Positions 49,119 through 57,643 of a DNA stretch of 64,000 nucleotides are shown piece by piece. The notes beneath the pieces were generated by a model. It worked only from the letters and a program-made list of their open reading frames with translations. It was not told where the DNA came from and made no database searches. The first letter of the stretch is position 1, and each line of letters starts with the position of its first letter. This DNA comes from Streptomyces sp. GSL17-111 (GTDB taxonomy: Bacteria > Actinomycetota > Actinomycetes > Streptomycetales > Streptomycetaceae). The translations under genes were made by a program, and so were the position numbers. The DNA lies in NCBI RefSeq assembly GCF_037911585.1, contig NZ_JBAJNS010000001.1:5677001-5741000 (forward strand), read 5' to 3'.

Positions 49119-50135
49119 TCAGGCGCGGCTGATCCTCGCGGCCACCGGCAGGTGGTCGCTCCCGGTCGCGGGCAGAGTGCGCACGTGGACGACCGTCGCC
49201 GAGCGGGCCATGACCTGGTCGATCCGGGCCACCGGGAACGCCGTCGGGAAGCTGGGCGCGAAGCCGCGCTCGGGCACGTTCAGCCGCGAGGTCAGCGGCG
49301 CCAGCGCGCGGTCGTCGACCGTGCCGTTGAGGTCGCCCAGCAGGACCACAGGTCCCACCGGTTCGGCCCCCACCGCCCTGCCCAGCAACTCCGCGCTCTC
49401 GTCGCGCCGGGAGGAGCGGAAGCCGCTCGCCCCGAGCCGGACCGACGGCAGGTGCGCCACGTACACCGCGACCTCCCCACCGGGCGCTTCGGCCACGGCC
49501 CGCAGCCCGCGACTCCACGGCTCGGTGATCCCGGGCGGCTTGATGTCCACCGCCCGGGCCTCGGCCAGCGGGTGCCTCGACCACAGCCCGACCGTGCCCC
49601 GCACCGCGTGGTACGGGTAGGCGGCGGCCAACTCCTCCTCGTAGGCGGGCAGCGCCTGCGGCAGCAGTTCCTGCAGCCCGATGAGGTCGGGCTCCGCCTC
49701 GACCAGGGCGCGGGCCGTGCCCACGGGGTCGGAGTTCTCGTCGCTGACGTTGTGCTGCACCACGAGCAGGTCGCCCGCACGCTGCTCGCCTCCCGGGAGG
49801 AGCAGCCCGCCGAACGACCACGTCCAGGCCGCCGTCGACAGCAGCAGCGCCACCACGGCGACGGCAGAACGCCGCAGCAGCGCCACGCCGAACAGGACCG
49901 TGACCACCGCGCCGAGCCACGCCAGGAACGACTCCAGCAGGCTCCCCAGCCCGCCGGGGGAGTTGGGCACCAGCCCGTGGAACACCAGCAGGGCGGCCGT
50001 GAGCACCGCGAGGGCGGCGGTCACCCGGCCCCTCGTCCACGCCGAGCGGCCCGCACCCCCGGGACCCGTCCGGCGGCGCACATGTGTGACCGCCGCCCTC
50101 ACCCTCGACCCGACACCGCTTTCCGCCCGCCCCAC
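49119..50135 (-). CDS. Membrane-anchored endonuclease/exonuclease/phosphatase-fold protein, VanJ-like
   Basis: A 338-residue protein. Three membrane helices (about residues 38-115) are followed by an extracytoplasmic EEP domain: VVQHNVSDENSD (Asn), LIGLQELLPQ (catalytic Glu), LLGDLNGTVDD (Asp/Asn) and a C-terminal SDHLPVAA (Asp-His). This layout is that of VanJ from Streptomyces, a membrane enzyme linked to teicoplanin-type resistance. A role in clearing cell-wall or lipid phosphates is plausible. The GTG start is weakly supported by its ribosome site. Confidence 0.87.
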   Translation of the reverse strand: MGRAESGVGSRVRAAVTHVRRRTGPGGAGRSAWTRGRVTAALAVLTAALLVFHGLVPNSPGGLGSLLESFLAWLGAVVTVLFGVALLRRSAVAVVALLLSTAAWTWSFGGLLLPGGEQRAGDLLVVQHNVSDENSDPVGTARALVEAEPDLIGLQELLPQALPAYEEELAAAYPYHAVRGTVGLWSRHPLAEARAVDIKPPGITEPWSRGLRAVAEAPGGEVAVYVAHLPSVRLGASGFRSSRRDESAELLGRAVGAEPVGPVVLLGDLNGTVDDRALAPLTSRLNVPERGFAPSFPTAFPVARIDQVMARSATVVHVRTLPATGSDHLPVAARISRA

Positions 50136-50240
50136 GTGGAACCCCGTCCGCTCGACCTCGTCCTGTCCAGGACGAACGCGGGTGGCCGTGTGGTTCCGGC
50201 GGGGCGGCGACCCGGCCGCACTCCGCCGGAACCACGGGCA

Positions 50241-51281
50241 TCAGCCCATCAGCAGGAGTCGCGTGTTCGGAACGAGCTTCCGGTTCACGCTCGTGCTCTG
50301 CACGAAGATCGTGAAGTCCTCGTTGTGGTCCGGCTTGACCCGGACCTCCACGTCCGGCAGTCCGAGCAGGGCGCGCGCCTCGGGCCCGGTGTAGACCCGG
50401 TCCGTCCCCTTCTCCAGCACGGCGATCCGCTTCCGCGCCTGGATCTTCTCGGACTTGCTGAGCTGGTAGAACGCGCCGCCGGTACGGTAGGTGTGCCCGC
50501 ACTCGACCACCCACTCGCGGATCGCCGCAGGACGGGCCACGGGTACCAACGCGTACTCCGACGGATCCACCGGCGTGAGGCCGGCCGCCTCGATGGTGTC
50601 CTTGTTCACCGCTTCCGCCCCCACGGAGAACACCGCACGCGAGCCCCGGATCCCCTGGGCGCGTCCCTCCATGAACTTGTCCGTGGCCTGCCGGATGACC
50701 TGCCCGGCCTCCTCCAGGCCCTGCGTGCTCGTCGCGTCCCAGATGGCGATGTTGTCGTGGGGGAAGCCGCACTGCATGGCCTCGTGCCTGCCCCTCTGGT
50801 CCGGCACGAGGACGGCCAGTGTCCAGTTGTCCTCCTGCGTCGCGATCATCCGGGACACGGCCTCGACCATCTCCCGCGGGCTCCCTCCGGGGGCGTCGGC
50901 GCAGCGGTGACTCGCGTTCTCCTGTCCGTCGGTCAGCACGAACGTCAGGAAGCTGTGGTCGCCGTACAGTTGTGCCGTCTGCGCCAGCTCCCGCTGCGAC
51001 TTCAGCGCGGCCGCCAGCAGGGCCGTCATGCCGCCGACTTGGTACAGCCGCTCCAGCGACGGCATCCGCAGGACGTCCTTGTCGTAGATGACGCAGTGCA
51101 CGTCGTCGGCGAAGACGTAGACCGTGACCCGGGTCTCCTGGTCCAACTCCCGCGACCTGCGGGCGAGGTAGGCGATCTGCTGATCGGCGACGTCGACGAC
51201 TGTGCGGCTGAGGTGGGACATGGACGAACTGGCGTCCAGCACCAGAGCGACGTGGTTGATGTAGTTTTGCTTCCCGGACAC
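50241..51281 (-). CDS. VWA domain protein
   Basis: A 346-residue cytoplasmic protein. The von Willebrand A domain (about 8-215) has an intact MIDAS motif DASSS near residue 16, a Thr in GGMTALLAAA near 84 and the third-site acid in LTDGQEN near 118. The C-terminal 130 residues contain ECGHTYRTGGAFYQLSKSEKI, a region of unknown fold. The GTG start has GGGGAGG upstream. No MoxR ATPase is adjacent. Downstream (leftward) is the VanJ-like gene; upstream is a caspase-fold-like gene, so it may be part of a vWA-based stress or conflict module. Confidence 0.9.
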   Translation of the reverse strand: MSGKQNYINHVALVLDASSSMSHLSRTVVDVADQQIAYLARRSRELDQETRVTVYVFADDVHCVIYDKDVLRMPSLERLYQVGGMTALLAAALKSQRELAQTAQLYGDHSFLTFVLTDGQENASHRCADAPGGSPREMVEAVSRMIATQEDNWTLAVLVPDQRGRHEAMQCGFPHDNIAIWDATSTQGLEEAGQVIRQATDKFMEGRAQGIRGSRAVFSVGAEAVNKDTIEAAGLTPVDPSEYALVPVARPAAIREWVVECGHTYRTGGAFYQLSKSEKIQARKRIAVLEKGTDRVYTGPEARALLGLPDVEVRVKPDHNEDFTIFVQSTSVNRKLVPNTRLLLMG

Positions 51282-51373
51282 GACGGCCTCCCCGACTTCG
51301 CGATCGATGGTGCGACCGTCTCACCCGCCACTGACAATCGGCCTCTTCACGCCAAGCGGCCGCTCCGCGACGT

Positions 51374-52621
51374 CTACCGGTTGACGGCGTCGGCCAGGCG
51401 GCGGCGGATGTCGGCCGCCGCTCCGCGCGGTCCCGGCACCCGGCGCCGGGCCTCGGCGAGCGCCTGGCCCAACTCGACGTAGGCGTCGTTCTCGTCGTTT
51501 TCGCCGTTCTCGCCCCTCTCGCCGTCCTGGCCGTCCTCGCCGCACCGGTGCCAGCAGTGGTGGGCCCGGTCCACCGCGTCCCGCACGGCGGGGTCCGCCG
51601 GCCCGGCCCCGGCCTGCAGCCGCCGTTCCGCCGACGTCAGCCACCCCCGGGCGGCATCCGCCCACCGTCCGGCCAGCCGTGCCAGGTCCGCCCGTACCTC
51701 CAGCCAGTGCAGGGCCTCCGCGCTGTGCGCGCCGCCCGTCCGCAGGGCCGCCCGCTCCTTCGCGGACGCCATGGCCACCGCCGCGCTGTACCGGCCCGCC
51801 GCCAGTTCGGTGTACAGGGCGCGATGCGCCTCCGCGTGCGGTGGCGTCGCGGACGAGGCCTGCGCGGGCGTCCGTCGCACCGCTGGCCGCGCGGCGGACG
51901 ACGGACCCGCGAGTGCGCCGACGACGGCGCCCCCCGGATTTCCCGACGACGGCAGCGGCGGCACCCGGGCGCCGGCCCCGGGACGCGGTGCCGAGCGCCC
52001 CGCCCTCGCGGCGACGGGCGGTGACCGCACCACCCGCACACCCCGCCGGTCCGCCAGTCCGGCGCGGGCCACCGCCGCGTCGTGCGCCCCGGTGGCCACC
52101 GGGCCGCCGTCACGGCGCAGGATCGCGGCCAGCGCCACGCTGTACCCACCCACCGAGGCCGTCCGGCGCGGCCCGCACACCACCCCCAGCACAGCCGCGC
52201 CCGGCACGTCGAGCCGTCCGCCGTCCCGTTCCAGCGCCGCCTCGACGCCGTCCTCGGCGGCGGCCAGGTCCACGACGACGGTGGTGGAGCCGCAGGGGCG
52301 CGACGCGGAGGCGGCGGCCAGCCACGCCCACGGGAGCCCCCGGTCCCCGGCGGCTCCCGCCGCGCCGCCGAGCGCGACGTACGGCTCGCCGCCGGGTCCG
52401 TCCAGGCGCAGCAGCCCCGCAACACCCACCAGCAGGAGTCCGGGGCAGGTGGCCGCCCTCCGCAGCGCCGCCCCCACCGTCGAGGGACACAGCGGTGCGT
52501 CGAACTGCACGACGCGTCCCGAGGACCTGCCCAGCAGCGCCGCCGGCGGCACGCCCGCCAGGGCCGTCGCCCCGCCGTGCGATCCCGCGCCCGCCACCAG
52601 CAGCCCGTAGCCCGCCGCCAT
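51374..52621 (-). CDS. Caspase-fold-like protein with C-terminal helical region, apparently catalytically degenerate
   Basis: A 415-residue protein of uncertain identity. The N-terminal 200 residues follow the strand order of bacterial caspase-like domains (YGLLVAGAG, then LLLVGVAGLLRL, then TTVVVDLAAAEDG, then GVVCGPRRTASVGGYSVALAAIL). The positions expected to hold the catalytic His and Cys are Val/Gly and Leu, so it would be inactive. A Pro/Ala-rich linker (about 200-260) leads to a helical, TPR-like region interrupted by an acidic Gly/Glu/Asn/Asp repeat. ATG at 52621 is preferred; a GTG lies four codons upstream. The family call is tentative. Confidence 0.6.
   Translation of the reverse strand: MAAGYGLLVAGAGSHGGATALAGVPPAALLGRSSGRVVQFDAPLCPSTVGAALRRAATCPGLLLVGVAGLLRLDGPGGEPYVALGGAAGAAGDRGLPWAWLAAASASRPCGSTTVVVDLAAAEDGVEAALERDGGRLDVPGAAVLGVVCGPRRTASVGGYSVALAAILRRDGGPVATGAHDAAVARAGLADRRGVRVVRSPPVAARAGRSAPRPGAGARVPPLPSSGNPGGAVVGALAGPSSAARPAVRRTPAQASSATPPHAEAHRALYTELAAGRYSAAVAMASAKERAALRTGGAHSAEALHWLEVRADLARLAGRWADAARGWLTSAERRLQAGAGPADPAVRDAVDRAHHCWHRCGEDGQDGERGENGENDENDAYVELGQALAEARRRVPGPRGAAADIRRRLADAVNR
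51486..51540 (-). repeat. Nine-base tandem repeat inside the caspase-like gene
   Basis: About six copies of a 9-base unit of the type GNCGANNAC (minus strand) encode a Glu/Asp-Gly/Asn run near residue 365. It is a low-complexity insertion likely to vary between strains by slippage. Confidence 0.65.
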
Positions 52622-52791
52622 CGCCCACCTCACACCCGCACACCCGCGCCGTCACGTTCGCCTTGGTCAACGGCTGACCGGACGGCGAGGGCACGCGGCA
52701 CGCGGACGGTTGCCGCCGATGGGTCAGCGGGGTGTGTGTCGGAGGCCGGACGGACGCCGAAGCCCTGGGCCCGGCGAGGACGTGTGCCCGG

Positions 52792-53328
52792 TCAGGCCTC
52801 GTCCGTGCTCGTCAGCGCTTCGGTGATCATGCGCGTGGCGAAGTCGGCGTCCTCGGTGATGCGATTGATGTGCTCGGCGAGCAGGAAGGCGGTCGCTTCC
52901 AGGGGCGTCAGCTCCGCCTCGGTCCAGTCCCCGTACTGCTTCCGCCACAGATTGGGGCTAAGGCCCGTGCCCGCCGCGATGACGAGACCGGCCATGGTGG
53001 GGACGGCCTCCGGGCGGACGCTTCTGGGCATCATCCGCATCGTGGCCACCAGGTTGGGGACCACGTACTCGATCACGTCCTTGCCGTGGTCCTCGTGCGC
53101 CTTGCGTAGCCAGGTCATGAACATGTAGATGAGCGTGCAGGCGCCGTCGAGCAGGTCGTCGGCGCCCCCGGGGCCCAGGGAGGCCGTGAACTGGTCGACC
53201 AGCGCCTCCATTTCGGGGTCGGCCTCGGTCCTGCCCGCGTGCACGCTCCGGAGCCGCGAGTCGATCATCAGCAGTGCCGCTCCCACGTCGCCGGCGGGGG
53301 CGTGTTCGGGGCCGTAGGGTGACGACAT
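52792..53328 (-). CDS. Conserved-looking protein of unknown function
   Basis: A 178-residue, mainly helical, acidic cytoplasmic protein. I do not recognise a family. It contains LIYMFMTWLRKAHEDHGKD near residue 68 and GLVIAAGTGLSPNLWRKQYG near residue 115. The ATG at 53328 has a strong GAGGAGG ribosome site, and codon bias is typical, so it is a real gene. It is separated from the caspase-like gene by 170 bases and from the chitinase promoter by about 300. Confidence 0.75.
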   Translation of the reverse strand: MSSPYGPEHAPAGDVGAALLMIDSRLRSVHAGRTEADPEMEALVDQFTASLGPGGADDLLDGACTLIYMFMTWLRKAHEDHGKDVIEYVVPNLVATMRMMPRSVRPEAVPTMAGLVIAAGTGLSPNLWRKQYGDWTEAELTPLEATAFLLAEHINRITEDADFATRMITEALTSTDEA

Positions 53329-53916
53329 GGGGGTCCTCCTCGGATGGTGGGGCTCGGTCACCTTGCCTGTGCGCACCGTGGGCAGCTGACGAGACGGGGC
53401 GTCAGGTCCGTCCCCTCGGGTGCGGTGCCCGGCCGGACTCCCGTCCCGGCGGCGCGCGATGCCCGTCCGGGCCCGTGCGACTCAACAGCACACGGATCGG
53501 TCGCGGCGGACACCGGGAACCGCCGAATTGGCCCCCGAAAGGGTGATGTCCGCGCGAAGGCCGGACGGGGCGGGCCGTATCAGCATGCCGTGGTGGCCAC
53601 TGCCGGACCCGGCGAGCACCGGGTCAAGGGAAGGCAAAATCTCCGGTGAGTGGTCCAGTCTTCGACGGATGCTCCGAGCGTGGCGCGTGCGGATGCGACC
53701 CCGCATTGGTCTAGTCCAAGCCGTGAGTCCCTTGGTTGACATGTACGTGATATCCGCTTGCCTAAAGGTCTGTACCGCACAGCGCAGCACGCGTCCGAAC
53801 GCACCGGAGCCCAGGACACGTTCACGCCACCGCCGCGGCGGTCACGCGGACCCCGACCGACCTCCGGAGCCCACCCCCCACGGGCGGACGCCCCACTTCC
53901 CCTGCCGAGGAGTGCC
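53329..53916 (+). promoter_or_regulatory. Chitinase promoter region with two DasR-like boxes
   Basis: No gene is seen in this 588-base interval. ATTGGTCTAGTCCAAG (53705-53720) is close to the DasR responsive element consensus ACTGGTCTAGACCACT, and AGTGGTCCAGTCTTCG (53649-53664) is a weaker copy. Such 12-bp repeats in Streptomyces chitinase promoters mediate chitin induction and GlcNAc control through DasR. TTGACA at 53736-53741 is a perfect -35 hexamer 15 bases after the stronger box, with TGCCTA 17 bases later as a weak -10. Chitinase translation starts at 53917 after GAGGAG. Confidence 0.8.
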
Positions 53917-56247
53917 GTGTCCCGACGCCATACCCCCCACGTTCCCGACTCCAGGCCCCCCGCGCCACCGCGCCGTCGGCGCGTCGCCGTGCTCGCCGTC
54001 CTGCTGCTGGCCCTGGCCGGGCTGACCGGCCTGCCCGGCCTGACGGGCACGGCGCACGCCGAGCAAGGGTTGACCGCCGCCTTCGTCAGCAGCGGCAGCG
54101 GCTCGTCCTGGACGGGCACGTTCATCGTGACCAACGGCTCGCAGGCGGCCGTGCAGAACTGGTCACTGGAGTTCGACCTCCCCGAAGGCGTGACCCTGAC
54201 CGGCCACACGCACGGAACCGCCGAGGTCGACGGTCGCCATGTCACCGTCACGCCCGCCTACTACATCGCCCATCTTCCCGCCGGCCGCAACACCGAGCCC
54301 TACAGCTACCGGTTCCAGGCGAGCGGCCCGATCACCGAGCCCACCGGGTGCCTGCTGAACGGGGAGAAGTGCGACGGCACCCCGGCCGTGCCCCCCGAGG
54401 CGCCCACGGACGTGCGCGCGACGGACGCCACCGCCCGCACGGTCAGCCTGGCGTGGACACCGGCCGCGCGGGGCGACTTCCCCGTCGCCTCCTACGAGGT
54501 GCTGCACGGTGAGGAAGTGGTGGCCGCCAGCGCCACGACCGAGGCGACCGTGCGAGACCTGCGGCCCGCCACCGCGTACGCGTTCACCGTGCGGGCCAAG
54601 GACAACCGGGGCAACACCGGCCCGCCCAGCGCCCCGGTGACCGCGACCACCGTCGACCCGGCCACCGACCCGGTACCGCCGACGGCACCGAGCCGGCTGC
54701 GGGCGGGCGACGTCACCTCCAGCACCGTGGAACTGCGCTGGGACGCGGCCACGGACGACCAGCGCGTGGCGGCCTACGACGTGTACCGGGACGGTGCCCT
54801 GGCCGAGAGCCTGCCCGCCGACACCCTCACCACCACGCTGACCGGGCTGGCCCCCGCGACCGCCTACGACTTCACCGTCACGGCACGCGACGCCGCCGAC
54901 AACGCCTCGCCGGCCAGCAACACGGTGACCGTCACCACGGACGAGGCCGTCGGTGCGGGCGGCTACGCGAAGGTCGGCTACTTCGTGCAGTGGGGCATCT
55001 ACGGCCGCCAGTACTTCGTGAAGAACCTCGACACCTCCGGGGCGGCGGCCAAGCTGGACGTGATCAACTACGCCTTCGCCAACATCGACCCTGAGAACCT
55101 CACCTGCCTGAACGGCGTCACCAAGGGCACCACGCCCGACCCGCAGGACCCCGACCAGGGGGACGGCGCGGGCGACGCCGAGGCCGACTACGGCCGCGCC
55201 TTCCCGGCCCACCAGTCCGTGGACGGCGTCGCCGACGACGGCTGGGGCAAGCTGCGCGGCAACTTCAACCAGCTCAAGAAGCTCAAGGCCAAGCACCCGC
55301 ACCTGAAGATCCTCATCTCGCTGGGCGGCTGGACCTACTCCAAGTACTTCTCCGACGCCGCCGCCACGGAGGCGTCGCGGAAGAAGTTCGTGAAGTCCTG
55401 CATCGACATGTACATCAAGGGCGACCTGCCCGAGTACAACGGCGCCGGGGGCGAGGGCGTCGCCGCCGGGATCTTCGACGGCATCGACCTCGACTGGGAG
55501 TGGCCCGGTTCCCCCGACGGACACCCCGGGAACCACTGGAGCCCGCAGGACAAGGACAACAACACGGCACTGATCGCCGAGTTCCGCCGGCAGCTCGACG
55601 CTCTCGGCGGCGACCACAAGCTGCTGACCGCCTTCACCCCCGCCGATCCCGTGAAGATCGACGCGGGCTGGGACCTGACCAAGATCTTCGACCACCTGGA
55701 CTTCGCCAACGTCCAGGGATACGACTTCCACGGCGCGGGCAGCGACAACTCCTGGGAGCCGGACCGCACCGGCCACCAGGGCAACCTCTACCCCGACCCC
55801 GATTCCCCGTACGACCCCGACTTCAGCATCGACGGGTCCGTGCGGCACTACCTCGACGCGGGCGTCAGCCCACGCAAGCTGACCATCGGCTTCCCGTTCT
55901 ACGGTCGGGGCTGGCAGCAGGTGACGGCGGGCGGGGCGAACGGCGAGTACCAGACGGCGAACGGCGCCGCGCCCGGCCAGTTCCAGGAGGAGGCCGGCAC
56001 CCGAGGCTACGACAACCTGCTCACCATGGTGCCGAACATGACGGTCCACCACGACACCGAGTCGGTGTCCACCTACGGCTACACCGGCCCGAACGGACAG
56101 TGGTGGTCCTTCGACGACCCCTGGTCCATCGGCAAGAAGGCGGAGTACGTCAGGTCCGAGGGCCTGCTGGGCGCCATGATCTGGGAGATGTCCGGTGACA
56201 CCCCGGACAGCAGCCTGATGAACGCCCTGCACAGCGGACTGCCGTAG
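53917..56247 (+). CDS. Secreted chitinase, GH18, with CBM2-like and two fibronectin III domains
   Basis: A 776-residue exported enzyme. A long signal peptide (about 1-50; hydrophobic core VAVLAVLLLALAGL) precedes a CBM2-type binding module (about 51-155), two FnIII domains (about 165-250 and 258-345) and a GH18 barrel (about 350-770). The catalytic signature is DGIDLDWEW near residue 520, with the acid Glu intact; SLGGWTYS is the preceding strand. The Tyr-rich end MIWEMSGD is typical of subfamily A. The GTG start is chosen for its GAGGAG site and signal peptide; the open frame extends further left. DasR-like boxes upstream indicate chitin/GlcNAc control. Confidence 0.93.
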   Translation: MSRRHTPHVPDSRPPAPPRRRRVAVLAVLLLALAGLTGLPGLTGTAHAEQGLTAAFVSSGSGSSWTGTFIVTNGSQAAVQNWSLEFDLPEGVTLTGHTHGTAEVDGRHVTVTPAYYIAHLPAGRNTEPYSYRFQASGPITEPTGCLLNGEKCDGTPAVPPEAPTDVRATDATARTVSLAWTPAARGDFPVASYEVLHGEEVVAASATTEATVRDLRPATAYAFTVRAKDNRGNTGPPSAPVTATTVDPATDPVPPTAPSRLRAGDVTSSTVELRWDAATDDQRVAAYDVYRDGALAESLPADTLTTTLTGLAPATAYDFTVTARDAADNASPASNTVTVTTDEAVGAGGYAKVGYFVQWGIYGRQYFVKNLDTSGAAAKLDVINYAFANIDPENLTCLNGVTKGTTPDPQDPDQGDGAGDAEADYGRAFPAHQSVDGVADDGWGKLRGNFNQLKKLKAKHPHLKILISLGGWTYSKYFSDAAATEASRKKFVKSCIDMYIKGDLPEYNGAGGEGVAAGIFDGIDLDWEWPGSPDGHPGNHWSPQDKDNNTALIAEFRRQLDALGGDHKLLTAFTPADPVKIDAGWDLTKIFDHLDFANVQGYDFHGAGSDNSWEPDRTGHQGNLYPDPDSPYDPDFSIDGSVRHYLDAGVSPRKLTIGFPFYGRGWQQVTAGGANGEYQTANGAAPGQFQEEAGTRGYDNLLTMVPNMTVHHDTESVSTYGYTGPNGQWWSFDDPWSIGKKAEYVRSEGLLGAMIWEMSGDTPDSSLMNALHSGLP

Positions 56248-56419
56248 CCGGGCGGAGGCCGGCGCGGGCCCCCGAGGCCGCGCCGGAGCGGGGTGCGGAC
56301 CCGCCGGTCGCAGGTCCGCACCTCCGCCCCGCCCGCCACCGGCCGGCCCCGGGCCGCCCCTCCACTTCCGGCGGCCCGGCGCCCCGGCTCCACCCCCCAC
56401 TCGCTCAAGGAGGCACGGA

Positions 56420-57496
56420 ATGCTCACGGATCTGAGTCGTCGTACCCGACTGCTCGGCGCCACGCTCGCCGCCGCCTGCGTGGTACCGCTGCTCACCGCC
56501 GCGTCACCGGACGCCCCCGGCGCCGAGTCCCGGGCGGTCGAGACCTGCGCGTTGCGGTCCAAGCCCGCCGGGAAGGTACTCCAGGGCTACTGGGAGAACT
56601 GGGACGGCGCCGCGAACGGCGTGCACCCGCCCTTCGGCTGGACACCGATCACCGACCCCCGCATCCGGCAGCACGGCTACAACGTCGTCAACGCGGCGTT
56701 CCCGGTCATCCTCTCCGACGGAACCGTGCTGTGGGAGGACGGCATGGACCGCACGGTCAAGGTGCCCACCCCGGCCGAGATGTGCGAGGCCAAGGCCGAC
56801 TGCCTCACCCTCCTCATGTCCATCGGCGGCGCGACGGCCGGCATCGACCTCAGCTCGCGCGCGGTGGCCGACCGGTTCATCGAGACCATCGTGCCGATTC
56901 TGACGACGTACAACTTCGACGGCATCGACATCGACATCGAAACGGGCCTGGTCGGCACCGGCGACATCAACCGGCTCTCGCCCTCCCAGGCCAACCTCGT
57001 CCACATCATCGACGGCGTGCTCGCGCGCATGCCGTCCGGCTTCGGCCTGACGATGGCCCCCGAGACGGCCTACGTCACCGGAGGCAGCGTCGTGTACGGC
57101 TCGATCTGGGGCGCGTACCTGCCCATCATCAAGAAATACGCGGACAACGGCCGCCTGTGGTGGCTGAACATGCAGTACTACAACGGCAGCATGTACGGCT
57201 GCTCCGGTGACTCCTACGCGGCCGGGACCGTCCGGGGCTTCACGGCCCAGACCGACTGCCTCAACGACGGGCTGACGATCCAGGGCACCACGATCACCGT
57301 CCCGTACGCCAAGCAGGTGCCCGGCCTGCCCGCACAACCCGGCGCCGGCGGCGGCCACATGTCCCCGCACCTGGTCTCGCAGGCCTGGAATCACTACGGC
57401 GGCGCCCTCAAGGGCCTGATGACCTGGTCCGTCAACTGGGACGGCTCCCGGAACTGGACCTTCGGCGACAACGTCCGCCGCCTCCAGGGCCGGTGA
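56420..57496 (+). CDS. Secreted chitinase, GH18, single-domain
   Basis: A 358-residue exported GH18 enzyme without accessory modules. A signal peptide (about 1-35) is followed by LQGYWENWDG, LLMSIGGATAG and the catalytic DGIDIDIET near residue 167; MQYYNG is the later substrate strand. These are typical of ChiD-like subfamily B chitinases. It starts 172 bases after the larger chitinase with no DasR box of its own and no strong terminator between them, so it is probably cotranscribed and complements the multi-domain enzyme. Confidence 0.92.
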   Translation: MLTDLSRRTRLLGATLAAACVVPLLTAASPDAPGAESRAVETCALRSKPAGKVLQGYWENWDGAANGVHPPFGWTPITDPRIRQHGYNVVNAAFPVILSDGTVLWEDGMDRTVKVPTPAEMCEAKADCLTLLMSIGGATAGIDLSSRAVADRFIETIVPILTTYNFDGIDIDIETGLVGTGDINRLSPSQANLVHIIDGVLARMPSGFGLTMAPETAYVTGGSVVYGSIWGAYLPIIKKYADNGRLWWLNMQYYNGSMYGCSGDSYAAGTVRGFTAQTDCLNDGLTIQGTTITVPYAKQVPGLPAQPGAGGGHMSPHLVSQAWNHYGGALKGLMTWSVNWDGSRNWTFGDNVRRLQGR

Positions 57497-57518
57497 GAGG
57501 CCGCTGAGAGGTCGCCGT

Positions 57519-57548
57519 GGGCCGGTCGTCGGTTCCGACGGCCGGCCC
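57519..57548 (+). terminator. Terminator after the chitinase genes
   Basis: A 14-bp stem with one T-G wobble and a two-base minimal loop begins 22 bases after the stop codon of the second chitinase. It separates the chitinase transcript from the Tap-like gene. Confidence 0.65.
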
Positions 57549-57614
57549 CGCCCGCCCGAGGGGCCGGCACATCTGCCAGAACCAGGCGAGTTGACGTCGC
57601 TATGATGTCCACCT

Positions 57615-57624
57615 GTGGGCCCAC
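57615..57624. promoter_or_regulatory. Palindrome in the Tap-like gene promoter
   Basis: GTGGGCCCAC is a perfect 10-base palindrome 20 bases before the ATG of the Tap-like gene. Because that protein carries a helix-turn-helix, an autoregulatory site is possible. Short GC palindromes are common in this genome, so support is weak. Confidence 0.3.
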
Positions 57625-57643
57625 CAGGCGCTAGTGTGGGTCC

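Noticed and set aside
47340..51482. A 1380-codon plus-strand open frame
   Set aside because: It overlaps five well-supported genes on both strands and has no recognisable domain.
57591..57606. TTGACG followed by TATGAT upstream of the Tap-like gene as a promoter
   Set aside because: The hexamers are only four bases apart, so they cannot serve as one -35/-10 pair.
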